Shown here: piece after piece, positions 36,164 through 45,758 of the stretch
How positions within the stretch are numbered: position 1 is the first letter of the stretch
Layout: each line of letters opens with the position of its first letter
Assembly: GCA_902534325.1 (NCBI GenBank)
Contig: CACAPQ010000011.1
Coordinates: forward strand, 1-59,820
DNA from: Paracoccaceae bacterium
Lineage (GTDB): Bacteria; Pseudomonadota; Alphaproteobacteria; Rhodobacterales; Rhodobacteraceae
DNA length: 59,820 nucleotides
Direction of reading: 5' to 3'
The notes under the pieces: model-generated
The model's database searches: none
Seen by the model: only the letters and a program-made list of their open reading frames with translations
Told to the model about the DNA's origin: nothing
Translations under genes and position numbers: made by a program

Positions 36164-38005
36164 TTACCCACTCTTATCTCTTTCCACTTCTTTATTTGGT
36201 GACAATTTAAATTCAATACGTCTATTAGTTTCACGGCCTTCCTCGGTATTATTGTCAGCAATAGGATTTAACTCACCATATCCTTTGGCAATATAATTAG
36301 TCGTCAGAACTTTCCTTCTCTGTAGCTCCATCAAAACCGCAGTAGCTCGGGACTGCGATAATTGAAGGTTCATAGCCTCTCGACCTTGGCTATCTGTATG
36401 GCCTGCAATTTCTAATGACAACTCATCACAATCACGAAGAACATCCGCTATTTCATCCAACAATTGTTGACCATCTAAATTTATGCGATCTGAACTAGGT
36501 TCAAAAGTTATCTTTCTTTCAACAAGAAGGTCATCAACCCCTTCTAAACATTCTTCATCAGTTGGGCCTTTTAGCTCTATAAATTTTGGAGGCTCAACAT
36601 AACTAATCTTGGTTTTCAAAGGCTGGCTTGGTGTTAGGTTTCCGTAAAAGATCTGAGCAATCTTAACAGCAATATTTGGCTGATTTGCTTCACCAGAAAC
36701 GGAAACTTCGGAATTATTGATTGCAATAAATCCATTTTTAAGCAACGACATCGACTGGATACCAAACATTATTAATTCGCTCCAGTCTTGAGGTATAGAA
36801 GTGTCAATTTTAAGTTTGTTGTTAACAAAATCTTTTCCAAATTTAGCTTCAGCCAAACTAGTAAGTGTAGTTCTTGTAGTCTTAAAACGAACCTTTCCGT
36901 TCATTTGAAATAAACCCTCTGGGCTTAGGGTAAGAACAATCGTGCCACCCAGGTCTCCTTCTTCATAAGTATTTGATATAAGTTTAGCACTCAGCAAGTA
37001 ATCGTCTGGCAAAGAAGTTTCTAATGTTTTTAATACAGTTTGAAATTCTTGTTCCAAATCCATTTCCTGGACAACAAATGAAATTTCATCGTTTATAATG
37101 GTCACTGATCCTTCATCTACTTTTGATAATGCATTGAGTGAACTCAAAACAACGTCAAACCAACTATCAGAGGGCTGCCCAAGCCCTATTTCACATTTTA
37201 AACCGCTTTTGCCAGACAGCTTGGTTACCTCATCTAAAATTTTAGATGCTGCTTCTTTATTTTTGGCGCTGCAGGCATCTAAACGGAAGAAGCCTTCGCC
37301 TTTTGTAGCCCTGAAGGAAAATGGTGTAATAAGTGGCCGTGGAAATTTTATATGTATTTTCTGCCTCAAATCTTTAGGAATATCTTTCCTCCACTGATTT
37401 ATTAAAAAATCTTTCTGCTCTGAATTTTCAGCAACAACTTCTCCCTGAATGATACTAGATGTTATCTCCAGCCGAGCCAAACTTACCGTCTCTAAAACCG
37501 ACAAGCCAAAACGAATTGACTTCGCCCAATTTTGATCTGCCTTACTACTCGAATAGTCAATAAACTCTCTTACCTCCCCGTACGATCCGCTTTGCCTTTG
37601 CAGCGAGTTTATGAAGGCAACTTTGTTAAAGTTCTCGGGTACAATTCCATAGACAGAAACATCTTTTCGATTTTTTAAAATTTCTAATTTCAAAGTTTGA
37701 GGTTCAATATTCGAATTATCAATAATGTTCATTTGGTCAATTAAACGCTCTGCATCAACCACATTACCTGCAAGAATTAAAGCGTCAAATCTGCTAGCTT
37801 CGTCTGGGGCATTTCCAATTAAAAAAACTTGCAAACCTATTGTTTCCACATCTGCCCAGTCAGCTCCACCAGTTAGAAGTTCTTTTTTAATTTGATCGCC
37901 AGAAGTTTTTTCAATGAAGTTTACAGCCCCAGTCGCCACTAGTACTGAAATTACAGCCGCAGAGAAAAAGGTAAAATAATTCCAAAATATCTTTGGTACG
38001 CGCAT
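36164..38005 (-). CDS. OmpA-family protein with BON-like repeats
   Basis: A 613-residue envelope protein. Residues about 8-28 form a membrane helix or uncleaved signal anchor. The long middle carries BON-like repeats (GLQVFLIGNAPDEASRFDALILAGNVVDAERL near 55-90, and KNGFIAINNSEVSVSGEANQP). The C-terminal 110 residues are an OmpA peptidoglycan-binding domain (LEIAGHTDSQGREAMNLQ, LSQSRATAV, KGYGELNPIADN, TNRRIEF). It likely spans from inner membrane to peptidoglycan. Function beyond envelope anchoring is not known to me. The ATG is 61 bp from the ubiA stop. Confidence 0.82.
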   Translation of the reverse strand: MRVPKIFWNYFTFFSAAVISVLVATGAVNFIEKTSGDQIKKELLTGGADWADVETIGLQVFLIGNAPDEASRFDALILAGNVVDAERLIDQMNIIDNSNIEPQTLKLEILKNRKDVSVYGIVPENFNKVAFINSLQRQSGSYGEVREFIDYSSSKADQNWAKSIRFGLSVLETVSLARLEITSSIIQGEVVAENSEQKDFLINQWRKDIPKDLRQKIHIKFPRPLITPFSFRATKGEGFFRLDACSAKNKEAASKILDEVTKLSGKSGLKCEIGLGQPSDSWFDVVLSSLNALSKVDEGSVTIINDEISFVVQEMDLEQEFQTVLKTLETSLPDDYLLSAKLISNTYEEGDLGGTIVLTLSPEGLFQMNGKVRFKTTRTTLTSLAEAKFGKDFVNNKLKIDTSIPQDWSELIMFGIQSMSLLKNGFIAINNSEVSVSGEANQPNIAVKIAQIFYGNLTPSQPLKTKISYVEPPKFIELKGPTDEECLEGVDDLLVERKITFEPSSDRINLDGQQLLDEIADVLRDCDELSLEIAGHTDSQGREAMNLQLSQSRATAVLMELQRRKVLTTNYIAKGYGELNPIADNNTEEGRETNRRIEFKLSPNKEVERDKSG

Positions 38006-38065
38006 TACATCTCACGAAATAATTTTATCCGCTTATTTAATACGCTGAAGTAATCGTTTGTGCAA

Positions 38066-39031
38066 TCAAACCCAAATAGCCAAACAAAGAAACATTGCAA
38101 AAATAAACCCTGCATTTCGATTTGAACGAAAGAGACTCAACAAAACTTGGGAATCTTTGGCATCAAAATTCTGCCATTGAAAAAACAAATGAGAGGAAAA
38201 ACTCAACACTCCAATAAAGGATATGGTTTTTGATAAAACTGTTCTTTCCTGAGTAACAATAAATACGGAAATCGCCATAAAAACACAGCAAAATATTATA
38301 AAACTAAATAGCCACTTCTTTGCACTTTCTCCGAATAAAATAGCTGTTGATTTTACACCTATAAGCAAATCATCTTGGCTGTCCTGGAAGGCGTAAATTG
38401 TATCATAAAATAAAGTCCAAAAAATTCCAGCCAGATACAAAACAATAATTGGCCAGTTTAAGCTGCCAGTATGAGCCACGAACAACAAAAGTATTCCCCA
38501 ATTGAATGCGAGCCCTAGAAACACCTGAGGCCACCAAGTGAATCTTTTTGCAAACGGATAAATTGTCACCAAAAATAATGAACTCAAACCTAATACTATT
38601 GAGTTAATATTATAGGTTAGCAAAATAATACCCGCTAAACCAATTTGTATGATCATCCAGATAATTGCTTGAGTTAAAGTAACTTGTCCGGAAGGAATTG
38701 GTCTTGATCTTGTTCTTTCAACTGCACCATCAATTTTTCTGTCTGAAATATCATTCCAAGTACATCCAGCACCACGCATTAAAACGGCACCTAGAGAACA
38801 TGAAAACAAAAGCCAAAAATCACTAATAAACAGTTTTTCATCTTCCAGAATGCCGATTAATAACCCCCACCAACATGGTATCAATAGTAACCAAGTTCCA
38901 ATTGGACGATCCGCCCGCGATAACCGTAAATATGGTCTCAGTTTAATTGGAGATAAATTATCGACCCAGTTACCCTTAATAGCGTCAGCAATTTGACCGG
39001 GTTTATCTGGCTTTGTTGAGTTTTGCGACAT
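38066..39031 (-). CDS. ubiA: UbiA, 4-hydroxybenzoate polyprenyltransferase
   Basis: A 321-residue integral membrane prenyltransferase of ubiquinone synthesis. The first aspartate motif is NDISDRKID in CTWNDISDRKIDGAV and the second is YAFQDSQDD followed by GVKSTA. RPIGTWLLLIPCWWG marks the substrate pocket. Many hydrophobic helices separate these motifs. It attaches the polyprenyl tail to 4-hydroxybenzoate. Its start codon lies 11 bp from that of the divergent rsmE. ubiB and ubiE lie a few kilobases away on the same strand. Confidence 0.96.
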   Translation of the reverse strand: MSQNSTKPDKPGQIADAIKGNWVDNLSPIKLRPYLRLSRADRPIGTWLLLIPCWWGLLIGILEDEKLFISDFWLLFSCSLGAVLMRGAGCTWNDISDRKIDGAVERTRSRPIPSGQVTLTQAIIWMIIQIGLAGIILLTYNINSIVLGLSSLFLVTIYPFAKRFTWWPQVFLGLAFNWGILLLFVAHTGSLNWPIIVLYLAGIFWTLFYDTIYAFQDSQDDLLIGVKSTAILFGESAKKWLFSFIIFCCVFMAISVFIVTQERTVLSKTISFIGVLSFSSHLFFQWQNFDAKDSQVLLSLFRSNRNAGFIFAMFLCLAIWV

Positions 39032-39042
39032 ATGGTGCCTCT

Positions 39043-39777
39043 ATGGATGCAAAAATACGACTATACGTAAGAAATCAACTTTCCGAAGCTCAAATCATTT
39101 CTTTAGAGCGTAATCAAGCAAATTACTTATTTGCTGTAATGCGACAAACGGTCGGTAACCGAATCCTAATTTTTAACAACTGTGATGGTGAATGGCTTGC
39201 AGAAATAATTAATGGAAACAAACGAATTGTGAAATTGAAATGCTTGAACAAAATAAGATCCTCTTTGGTTCCTCCTGATGTTTGGTTATTTTTTTCACCA
39301 ATTAAAAAATCCCGCACCGATTTCATTGTCGAAAAAGCTACCGAACTTGGAGTGGCCGAGATATTTCCAACAAGCAGCGAATTTACTAATTCTGAAAGAA
39401 TTAACCAGGATCGTTTGCAAGCTCATGCGATAGAAGCGGCGGAACAGTGTGGTGGAACCTATGTTCCCAAAGTGCACAAAATTTGTAAATTAAATGACAC
39501 ATTAGAAAAATGGCCAGACAACCGGAACATTTTTTTTTGTAGTGAGGATAATTTGAAACCAACAGGAAAATTATCTGAGCTTCCAGAGGGGGCCTGGGCA
39601 ATATTTATAGGCCCTGAAGGTGGTTTTTCAAAGAAAGAAAAAAACGGTTTTATGAAGCATCCAAAGACTTTCTCTATAAGTCTGGGACCACGGATTTTGC
39701 GGGCGGATACAGCCGCTATTTCAGCTTTAACGCTTTGGCAATCACATTTTGGTGATTGGGCCGAAAATGATATTTAA
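39043..39777 (+). CDS. rsmE: RsmE, 16S rRNA m3U1498 methyltransferase
   Basis: A 244-residue SPOUT methyltransferase with the C-terminal knot motifs IFIGPEGGFSKKEK and LGPRILRADTAAISAL, plus KSRTDFIVEKATELG in the middle and an N-terminal PUA-like region (IRLYVRNQL). It methylates U1498 of 16S rRNA. The ATG at 39043 gives the standard N-terminus. A start 10 codons earlier would overlap the divergent ubiA. gshA follows after 97 bp. Confidence 0.95.
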   Translation: MDAKIRLYVRNQLSEAQIISLERNQANYLFAVMRQTVGNRILIFNNCDGEWLAEIINGNKRIVKLKCLNKIRSSLVPPDVWLFFSPIKKSRTDFIVEKATELGVAEIFPTSSEFTNSERINQDRLQAHAIEAAEQCGGTYVPKVHKICKLNDTLEKWPDNRNIFFCSEDNLKPTGKLSELPEGAWAIFIGPEGGFSKKEKNGFMKHPKTFSISLGPRILRADTAAISALTLWQSHFGDWAENDI

Positions 39778-39874
39778 AATAGAATTAGAAATTTTCCCGA
39801 TGGTACAAACAGATGCATTGACCTTAAATAAAAAATAGAGCAAGGCTCTCTAAGGTGAAAACTTGGAGATCTTG

Positions 39875-41245
39875 ATGTCTATCCCACAATCAGGTGGTGG
39901 TCGAATAGAAAAATATAATCAGCTTATTGAATATTTAGCTTCTGGCTGTAAGCCAAAATCAGATTGGCGCATCGGAACAGAGCACGAAAAGTTTGGTTAC
40001 TGTAAAGAGACCCTAGCACCTATTCCATACAGCGGAAATCGATCAGTCCTTGCGATCTTAAAAGGATTAGAAAAGGAATATGGTTGGAAACCAGTAAAAG
40101 AAAATGACAACATAATAGGTCTTTCTAAAAATGGAGCTAATGTTTCATTAGAGCCAGGAGGAGCGCTGGAGCTTTCGGGCGCTCAACTCCAAACAGTATT
40201 CCAGACATGTAACGAAGTTAATGAACATTTATTAGAAGTAAAATCTATTGCTGATAAGCTAAATATTGGGTTCATAGGTTTAGGCGCTGCTCCACATTGG
40301 AAGCATATTGAAATGCCGATGATGCCTAAAGGACGATACAAGTTAATGAGCGAGTATATGGATAAAGTTGGTACTATGGGCAAGTCCATGATGTTCCGAA
40401 CATGCACTGTCCAAGTAAATTTAGATTTTTCTTCTGAGACCGATATGGTGCAAAAAATGCGTGTTGCTTTGGCGCTACAGCCTATAGCAACAGCGCTTTT
40501 TTCCAACTCACCTTTTTTTGAGGGAAACCTAACAGGTCATAAGAGTTGGAGAAGTAGAATTTGGAGAAGTTTAGATCCACAAAGAACGGGTTTATTGCCA
40601 TTTGTTTTTAATGAAGGCTTTGGATTCGAAGCATGGGTGGAGTATGCTTTAGATGTCCCAATGTACTTCGTTTATCGAGACGGAAATTATATCAACGCAC
40701 TTGGTCAATCATTTAGGGATTTTATGAAAGGAGAGCTTCCAGCTTTGCCAGGTGAGTTGCCAACACTTAGTGATTGGGCAGATCATTTGACAACAATCTT
40801 TCCAGAAGCCCGGCTGAAAAAGTTTATAGAAATGAGGGGTGCAGATGCAGGCCAGTGGCATCGCCTATGTGCATTACCAGCTTTCTGGGTGGGTATATGC
40901 TATGATCAAGGCTCACTAGACGCAGCATGGGATATAGTAAAAAACTGGGACGAAAATGACCGAGAAAATTTAAGGATAGTCGCCGCTGAAGACGGATTAA
41001 AAGGATCTGTTGGAAGCATAAGTCTAATTGATCTCGCCAAAGAGGCAGTTCGAGTTTCAGAAAGTGGGTTGAAAAAAAGAGCCCAGGCTAGTTCTAATGG
41101 GCTGTATTCGGACGAGTCTCTTTTTTTAGAATCTCTAAAAGAAAACATAGAAAAAAGAAAAAGCTCTGCAGACGAGTTGCTTGAAAAATATCATGGATCT
41201 TGGAACAAAGACTTAACTAAAGTATATGAAGAATATAGCTATTAA
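39875..41245 (+). CDS. gshA: Glutamate-cysteine ligase (plant/alphaproteobacterial type)
   Basis: A 456-residue enzyme of the GCS2 family, with GTEHEKFGYCKETLAP near the N-terminus, SLEPGGALELSGAQ, MFRTCTVQVNLDF and MEMRGADAGQW equivalents further in (IEMRGADAGQWHRLCALP). It makes gamma-glutamylcysteine, the first step of glutathione. I use the ATG at 39875, preceded by GGAGAT; a TTG four codons upstream is less likely. rsmE-gshA adjacency is common in alphaproteobacteria. The TAA stop shares TTAA with the convergent ubiB. Confidence 0.95.
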   Translation: MSIPQSGGGRIEKYNQLIEYLASGCKPKSDWRIGTEHEKFGYCKETLAPIPYSGNRSVLAILKGLEKEYGWKPVKENDNIIGLSKNGANVSLEPGGALELSGAQLQTVFQTCNEVNEHLLEVKSIADKLNIGFIGLGAAPHWKHIEMPMMPKGRYKLMSEYMDKVGTMGKSMMFRTCTVQVNLDFSSETDMVQKMRVALALQPIATALFSNSPFFEGNLTGHKSWRSRIWRSLDPQRTGLLPFVFNEGFGFEAWVEYALDVPMYFVYRDGNYINALGQSFRDFMKGELPALPGELPTLSDWADHLTTIFPEARLKKFIEMRGADAGQWHRLCALPAFWVGICYDQGSLDAAWDIVKNWDENDRENLRIVAAEDGLKGSVGSISLIDLAKEAVRVSESGLKKRAQASSNGLYSDESLFLESLKENIEKRKSSADELLEKYHGSWNKDLTKVYEEYSY

Positions 41246-42774
41246 AGATTAGACAGCAAATTCGCTGCTAACGCACCTAAAAATGCCGAAACTATTGCTA
41301 TGGAAACATAGGGAAGCTTAGCGAAGCCTCTTGCTTTTTTTTCCTGTTTTTCGGAGTGGTCAAGTAAGATATTTTCAACTAGGTTTGGAAGCCTTGGCCC
41401 AAAACGGGCTACAACTCTCACCGTATCTGCTATATCTTTAAAAATAGCTTTTGGACCAATACTTTGCCGTATGTAATTTTCAACAATTGGTTGAGCTGTT
41501 TTCCAAATATTGATAGTAGGATTTAAAGAACGAGCAACACCTTCAACTACAACCATTGTCCGCTGCAATAAAATTAATTCAGTTCGCGTTTCCATTCCAA
41601 ATCTTTCAGTAACCTCAAAAAGGTAAGTAAGCAATTTTCCCATAGAAATATTAGCTGCATCCATTCCAAAAATTGGCTCGCCTACAGCGCGCAATGCATT
41701 AGCAAAATCCTCCACGTCTCTATCCATTGGAACGTAACCAGCTTCAAAATGTACCTCTGCTACTCTTTTGTAATCCCTCTTAATGAAACCGTATAAAATT
41801 TCTGCATAGACGCGTCTGGTGTATTCATCGATGTAGCCCATTATACCAAAATCATAGGCAATTATTTCTCCATCTGAACTTACTTTTAGGTTTCCTTGAT
41901 GCATATCAGCGTGAAAATACCCATCTCGAAGAGCATGGTTTAAAAAAAGCTGCAAGACACGTTCTCCGAGGGCAAGCTTATCATGGCCAGAATTTTCAAG
42001 AGACTTAACATCACCAAGGGCAATGCCCTCAACCCAAGACATTGTCATTACCCTTTTACCAGATAATTTCCAATTTACTGAAGGAACATTAAAACCATTG
42101 TCAGCCTTAGTAGTATCTTTAAACTTTGACGCAGAGGAGCTTTCAAGCCGCAGGTCTAGTTCACTTAAAACTATCCCCTCAAAATGCTCAATAACTTCAA
42201 CTGGACGCAAACGCCTTGCAAAAGGGGCAAAAAAATCTACCAGTCCTGCAATTAAGTAAAAAGCGTCTACATCTTTACGAAATGCCTTTTCGATTCCCGG
42301 CCTAAGCACCTTAACAGCCAACTTTTCTTGCGTTTCACGAACTTGGACCTTATGGACTTGAGCTATAGAAGCTGCCGCAATAGCCTCACTGAATTCATCA
42401 AAAATTTCATCAGCTGATAAACCTGTTTCGTTGAAAAATGTTTTTTTTGCCTCTTCTATTGAAAATGGAGGCAATCGGTCTTGAAGAACGCGCAACTGGT
42501 TCGCCAACTCCTCACCAACTAGGTCGGGTCGCGTTGATAATATCTGACCAAATTTTATGTAAGCGGGACCTAATGCAGACAAAGCTCTAGTCACAGAAGG
42601 CATAGACTCATCGCCTCGCAAGCCAAGCCATTTTATTGGCCAACATAACAAACGCGCTACTATCCGAAGCGGCCTTGGTGCACTTAAGGCTTCCAGAACT
42701 ATGGACATGGCTCCAGTTCTTTCTAAAGTAGCCCCAGTTCGAATTAGCCTGAAAATATTATGTGGGCCCCGCAT
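41242..42774 (-). CDS. ubiB: UbiB, ubiquinone biosynthesis atypical kinase/ATPase
   Basis: A 510-residue ABC1/AarF/COQ8-family protein. The family KxGQ motif appears as KFGQILSTRPDLVG. Kinase-like elements include VAVKVLRPGIEK-type LAVKVLRPG, HADMHQGNLK and YDFGIMG. One hydrophobic helix close to the C-terminus (YVSIAIVSAFLGALAANLL) anchors it in the membrane. Members support the ubiquinone synthesis complex, probably by extracting lipid intermediates. ubiE lies 3 bp upstream on the same strand, so they form one unit. Confidence 0.96.
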   Translation of the reverse strand: MRGPHNIFRLIRTGATLERTGAMSIVLEALSAPRPLRIVARLLCWPIKWLGLRGDESMPSVTRALSALGPAYIKFGQILSTRPDLVGEELANQLRVLQDRLPPFSIEEAKKTFFNETGLSADEIFDEFSEAIAAASIAQVHKVQVRETQEKLAVKVLRPGIEKAFRKDVDAFYLIAGLVDFFAPFARRLRPVEVIEHFEGIVLSELDLRLESSSASKFKDTTKADNGFNVPSVNWKLSGKRVMTMSWVEGIALGDVKSLENSGHDKLALGERVLQLFLNHALRDGYFHADMHQGNLKVSSDGEIIAYDFGIMGYIDEYTRRVYAEILYGFIKRDYKRVAEVHFEAGYVPMDRDVEDFANALRAVGEPIFGMDAANISMGKLLTYLFEVTERFGMETRTELILLQRTMVVVEGVARSLNPTINIWKTAQPIVENYIRQSIGPKAIFKDIADTVRVVARFGPRLPNLVENILLDHSEKQEKKARGFAKLPYVSIAIVSAFLGALAANLLSNL

Positions 42775-42777
42775 AGC

Positions 42778-43530
42778 TCAGATCTTCCAACCTGAGTGTA
42801 GGCAGGCAATCCCTAGTGTTAGGTTACGATACTTCACATTTTCAAAACCAGCACTCTCTATCATCCCTAAAAAGGTATCCTGGTCAGGAAATTTTCTTAT
42901 AGATTCAACTAAGTACTGGTAGCTGGAGCGATCATTAACAATTATCTCTCCCATCTTTGGTATTAAATTAAACGAATAACGGTCATAAAACCATTGGCCC
43001 AATGGTACTGGAATTTGAGAGAATTCTAGAACCATAATTCGCCCGCCTGGCTTCAATACCCTATATGCTTCTTTTAGGGCTTCTTGCGGTCGTGTAACAT
43101 TACGGATACCAAAGCTGATCGTGTACACATCAAATACATTGTCTTCAAATGGCAAATTCATAGCATCTCCAACCACCCATTTAATCTGGTTGGCCATCTG
43201 TTTTGCTTCAGCCCGACTTCGGCCCTCAGTTAGCATTGAGGAAGTCAAATCTAAAACAGTCGCATGCCCAAAACCTGAGCGCTCTAGAAATTTGAAAGCT
43301 ATATCACCTGTTCCACCCGCTACATCTAAAAGTTTTTGATCAACTCGAGGCGCAAGCCAATCCATCATCATATCCTTCCAGATACGATGAACCCCAAGTG
43401 ACATCACGTCGTTCATCACATCATATTTTGATGATACAGAATTAAAAACTCCTTGGACACGTCCGGCTTTTTCTTTCTCGTTAATGGTTTCAAAGCCAAA
43501 ATGAGTTTTTTTATTAAGAGATTTTGACAT
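42778..43530 (-). CDS. ubiE: UbiE, ubiquinone/menaquinone C-methyltransferase
   Basis: A 250-residue class I methyltransferase. THFGFETI and [17 protein letters not shown] at the N-terminus, the SAM motif [15 protein letters not shown], and [10 protein letters not shown] further on are UbiE hallmarks. It C-methylates the polyprenyl benzoquinol ring. The ATG at 43530 has AAGG 6 bp upstream; a start 20 codons earlier adds a non-conserved extension. First gene of ubiE-ubiB, divergent from mutM. Confidence 0.96.
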   Translation of the reverse strand: MSKSLNKKTHFGFETINEKEKAGRVQGVFNSVSSKYDVMNDVMSLGVHRIWKDMMMDWLAPRVDQKLLDVAGGTGDIAFKFLERSGFGHATVLDLTSSMLTEGRSRAEAKQMANQIKWVVGDAMNLPFEDNVFDVYTISFGIRNVTRPQEALKEAYRVLKPGGRIMVLEFSQIPVPLGQWFYDRYSFNLIPKMGEIIVNDRSSYQYLVESIRKFPDQDTFLGMIESAGFENVKYRNLTLGIACLHSGWKI

Positions 43531-43646
43531 GTATACCTTTCTAAACCGAGTAATACACTTATAGTATGACACCACTGAGTTACAATGCATGCTATTCTAC
43601 AAACAGAAAAATTATCACAAAATAGAAATGACGCGCGGAGCCAACA

Positions 43647-44498
43647 ATGCCAGAACTGCCTGAAGTGGAAACAATAATGCGGGGTATTTTACCCTTTTTA
43701 GAGGGTGCTACAATTAAAAAAATTAAACTCAATAGGGCAGATTTACGTTGGCCATTCCCTGAAAATTTCGCAAGCCGCATAAAAGAGGCCAAAGTACTCA
43801 ATTTAAAAAGACGTTCAAAATATATTTTAGTCGAGTTAAGTACAGGTGAAACACTATTAATCCATTTGGGAATGTCTGGAAAAATTCTAGTTTCTAATTC
43901 AAAAATTGGTAATTATTTTTATGAATCTGCACAAGCCTCTAATCATGATCACGTTATCTTTGCGTTGGATGATGGAACAGTAATTACATATAATGATCCA
44001 AGACGGTTTGGGGCTATGGATTTAACCAAGACCGATGATTTAAACAATCATAAATTTCTTCAGAAATTGGGTCCAGAACCACTCGGAAATAATTTTAATT
44101 CTGATTACCTCAAAATTAAACTTTCAAAAAAAGAATCGCCTATCAAAAATGTTCTATTAGATCAGTCTATAGTTGCAGGTTTGGGAAATATATACGTCTG
44201 TGAGGCTCTATTTATGAGCGGTATTTCGCCTAAGAAAAAAGCCTCTAAGATATCCAAAAATAAATGCGATGAGCTAGTACTAAACATTCGCACGATTTTA
44301 ATTTCAGCTATTGAGGCAGGAGGTTCATCATTAAAAGATTTTACCGATATACAAGGTAATCCAGGTTATTTTCAATTCGATTTTTATGTTTACGGGCGAG
44401 ATAACGAATGTTGTAAAACAAGAGATTGCGACCGCAAAATAAAAAGAATTTTTCAGTCCGGAAGGTCTTCTTTCTATTGTCCACGCTGTCAAAGATAA
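43647..44498 (+). CDS. mutM: MutM, formamidopyrimidine-DNA glycosylase
   Basis: A 283-residue bifunctional glycosylase/AP lyase removing 8-oxoguanine. The mature N-terminus PELPEVET provides the catalytic proline and glutamates; LIHLGMSGK and NDPRRFGAMD follow. The zinc finger at the C-terminus (ECCKTRDCDRK, then FQSGRSSFYCPRCQR) has a CX4C first pair rather than the usual CX2C, a variant I believe is common in this order. The divergent ubiE is 116 bp away. Confidence 0.96.
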   Translation: MPELPEVETIMRGILPFLEGATIKKIKLNRADLRWPFPENFASRIKEAKVLNLKRRSKYILVELSTGETLLIHLGMSGKILVSNSKIGNYFYESAQASNHDHVIFALDDGTVITYNDPRRFGAMDLTKTDDLNNHKFLQKLGPEPLGNNFNSDYLKIKLSKKESPIKNVLLDQSIVAGLGNIYVCEALFMSGISPKKKASKISKNKCDELVLNIRTILISAIEAGGSSLKDFTDIQGNPGYFQFDFYVYGRDNECCKTRDCDRKIKRIFQSGRSSFYCPRCQR

Positions 44499-44561
44499 CT
44501 TGAACCCCAAGAATTTCGCGATTAAGCTGCCGAGATGTTTAAAATTATTACGGGGCACTGA

Positions 44562-45338
44562 ATGGCCTACGAAACAATAATTGTTGAAGTCGAAGACCAC
44601 ATTTGTGTTGTTACTCTAAATAGACCTGACGCATTGAATGCGTTAAACGACGCCCTTTTAGACGAACTAGCGGGCGCATTAGAAGATGCTCAAAAGAATG
44701 AAAAAGTTCGTTGTATAGTTTTGGCTGGGTCAGAAAAAGCTTTCGCTGCAGGTGCCGACATTTCCGTGATGGCAAATAAAAATTTTGTTGATGCTTTTAT
44801 GGGGGATATGTTTACTGAGGCATCTAATAGAATCCTTGCGATTAGGAAGCCAATAATAGCCGCTGTTTCCGGTTATGCTCTTGGCGGAGGATGCGAATTG
44901 GCTATGATGTGCGATTTTATCATTTGTTCCGATACCGCAAAGTTTGGGCAGCCTGAGATAAACCTTGGGGTTTCAGCAGGTCTTGGAGGAACACAAAGAC
45001 TAACAAGGTTTATTGGCAAATCTAAATCTATGGATATGAACCTAACAGGTCGCTTTATGGAGTCAGATGAAGCTGAGCGCTGCGGCTTGGTTAGTAGAGT
45101 TGTGCCAGCAAAAAAATTAAGAGATGAGGCAATAACAGCCGCAACTAAGGTTGCTGAAAAATCGATGGTTGCTGTTGCTATGGTTAAAGAAATGGTGAAC
45201 CGCTCATATGAGACATCTCTTGATGAGGGGTTACTTTTTGAACGACGTGGCTTTCATTCATTGTTTGCTACTGAGGACCAAAAAGAAGGTATGGCTGCGT
45301 TTCTTGAAAAACGAGAAGCTCAATTTAGAGATAAATAG
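44562..45338 (+). CDS. Enoyl-CoA hydratase (crotonase family)
   Basis: A 258-residue crotonase. The oxyanion-hole segments are AAGADISVM and YALGGGCELAM. The two catalytic glutamates align with CELAMMCD and FGQPEINLGV. It hydrates 2-enoyl-CoA in beta-oxidation or related pathways. This gene next to rpsT and dnaA is a recurrent arrangement in Rhodobacterales. No other beta-oxidation gene is adjacent. Confidence 0.92.
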   Translation: MAYETIIVEVEDHICVVTLNRPDALNALNDALLDELAGALEDAQKNEKVRCIVLAGSEKAFAAGADISVMANKNFVDAFMGDMFTEASNRILAIRKPIIAAVSGYALGGGCELAMMCDFIICSDTAKFGQPEINLGVSAGLGGTQRLTRFIGKSKSMDMNLTGRFMESDEAERCGLVSRVVPAKKLRDEAITAATKVAEKSMVAVAMVKEMVNRSYETSLDEGLLFERRGFHSLFATEDQKEGMAAFLEKREAQFRDK

Positions 45339-45370
45339 AATAACAGATTTATTTGCAGCTAGTTTATCTG

Positions 45371-45399
45371 TTGACAGCAATGCGAGTCGGATTTAAAGA
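45371..45399 (+). promoter_or_regulatory. Sigma-70 promoter of rpsT
   Basis: A perfect -35 TTGACA (45371-45376) is followed after exactly 17 bp by TAAAGA (45394-45399), 39 bp before the rpsT start codon. Strong spacing and position make this the probable main promoter of the ribosomal protein gene. Confidence 0.65.
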
Positions 45400-45438
45400 G
45401 CGGTGTCTAATAAAAAATAATCGCAAAGGTCGATAGAG

Positions 45439-45702
45439 ATGGCAAATACGGCTCAATCAAAAAAGAGAGCTCGTCAAAACGAAAGGCGTGCCGCTGTGAA
45501 TAAATCACGACGGTCGCGTATTCGAACATTTTTACGAAAAGTTGAAGAAGCAATCTCAAATGGTGATAAAAGTGCCGCCAGTTCTGCCCTTACAGCAGCT
45601 CAGCCTGAACTAATGAGGGGTGTTTCTAAAGGGATATTTCACAAAAACACTGCTTCCCGAAAAATGTCTAGGCTCTCAGCAAGAGTAAAAAAGATAGCTT
45701 AG
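45439..45702 (+). CDS. rpsT: Ribosomal protein bS20
   Basis: An 87-residue basic helical protein starting [17 protein letters not shown], the S20 signature, with [18 protein letters not shown] and [16 protein letters not shown]. It binds 16S rRNA early in 30S assembly. It has its own promoter and terminator, so it is monocistronic despite its place upstream of dnaA. AAAGG precedes the ATG by 9 bp. Confidence 0.98.
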   Translation: MANTAQSKKRARQNERRAAVNKSRRSRIRTFLRKVEEAISNGDKSAASSALTAAQPELMRGVSKGIFHKNTASRKMSRLSARVKKIA

Positions 45703-45723
45703 TCCAGTCTCAAACCTTATATA

Positions 45724-45747
45724 CGCCCCTGATTAGGGGCGTTTTTT
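45724..45747 (+). terminator. Rho-independent terminator after rpsT
   Basis: CGCCCCT, a GATT loop and AGGGGCG form a perfect seven-pair GC-rich stem followed at once by six T. It lies 21 bp after the rpsT stop. It is the only textbook intrinsic terminator I found in the window. Confidence 0.92.
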
Positions 45748-45758
45748 ATTTTAAAAGA

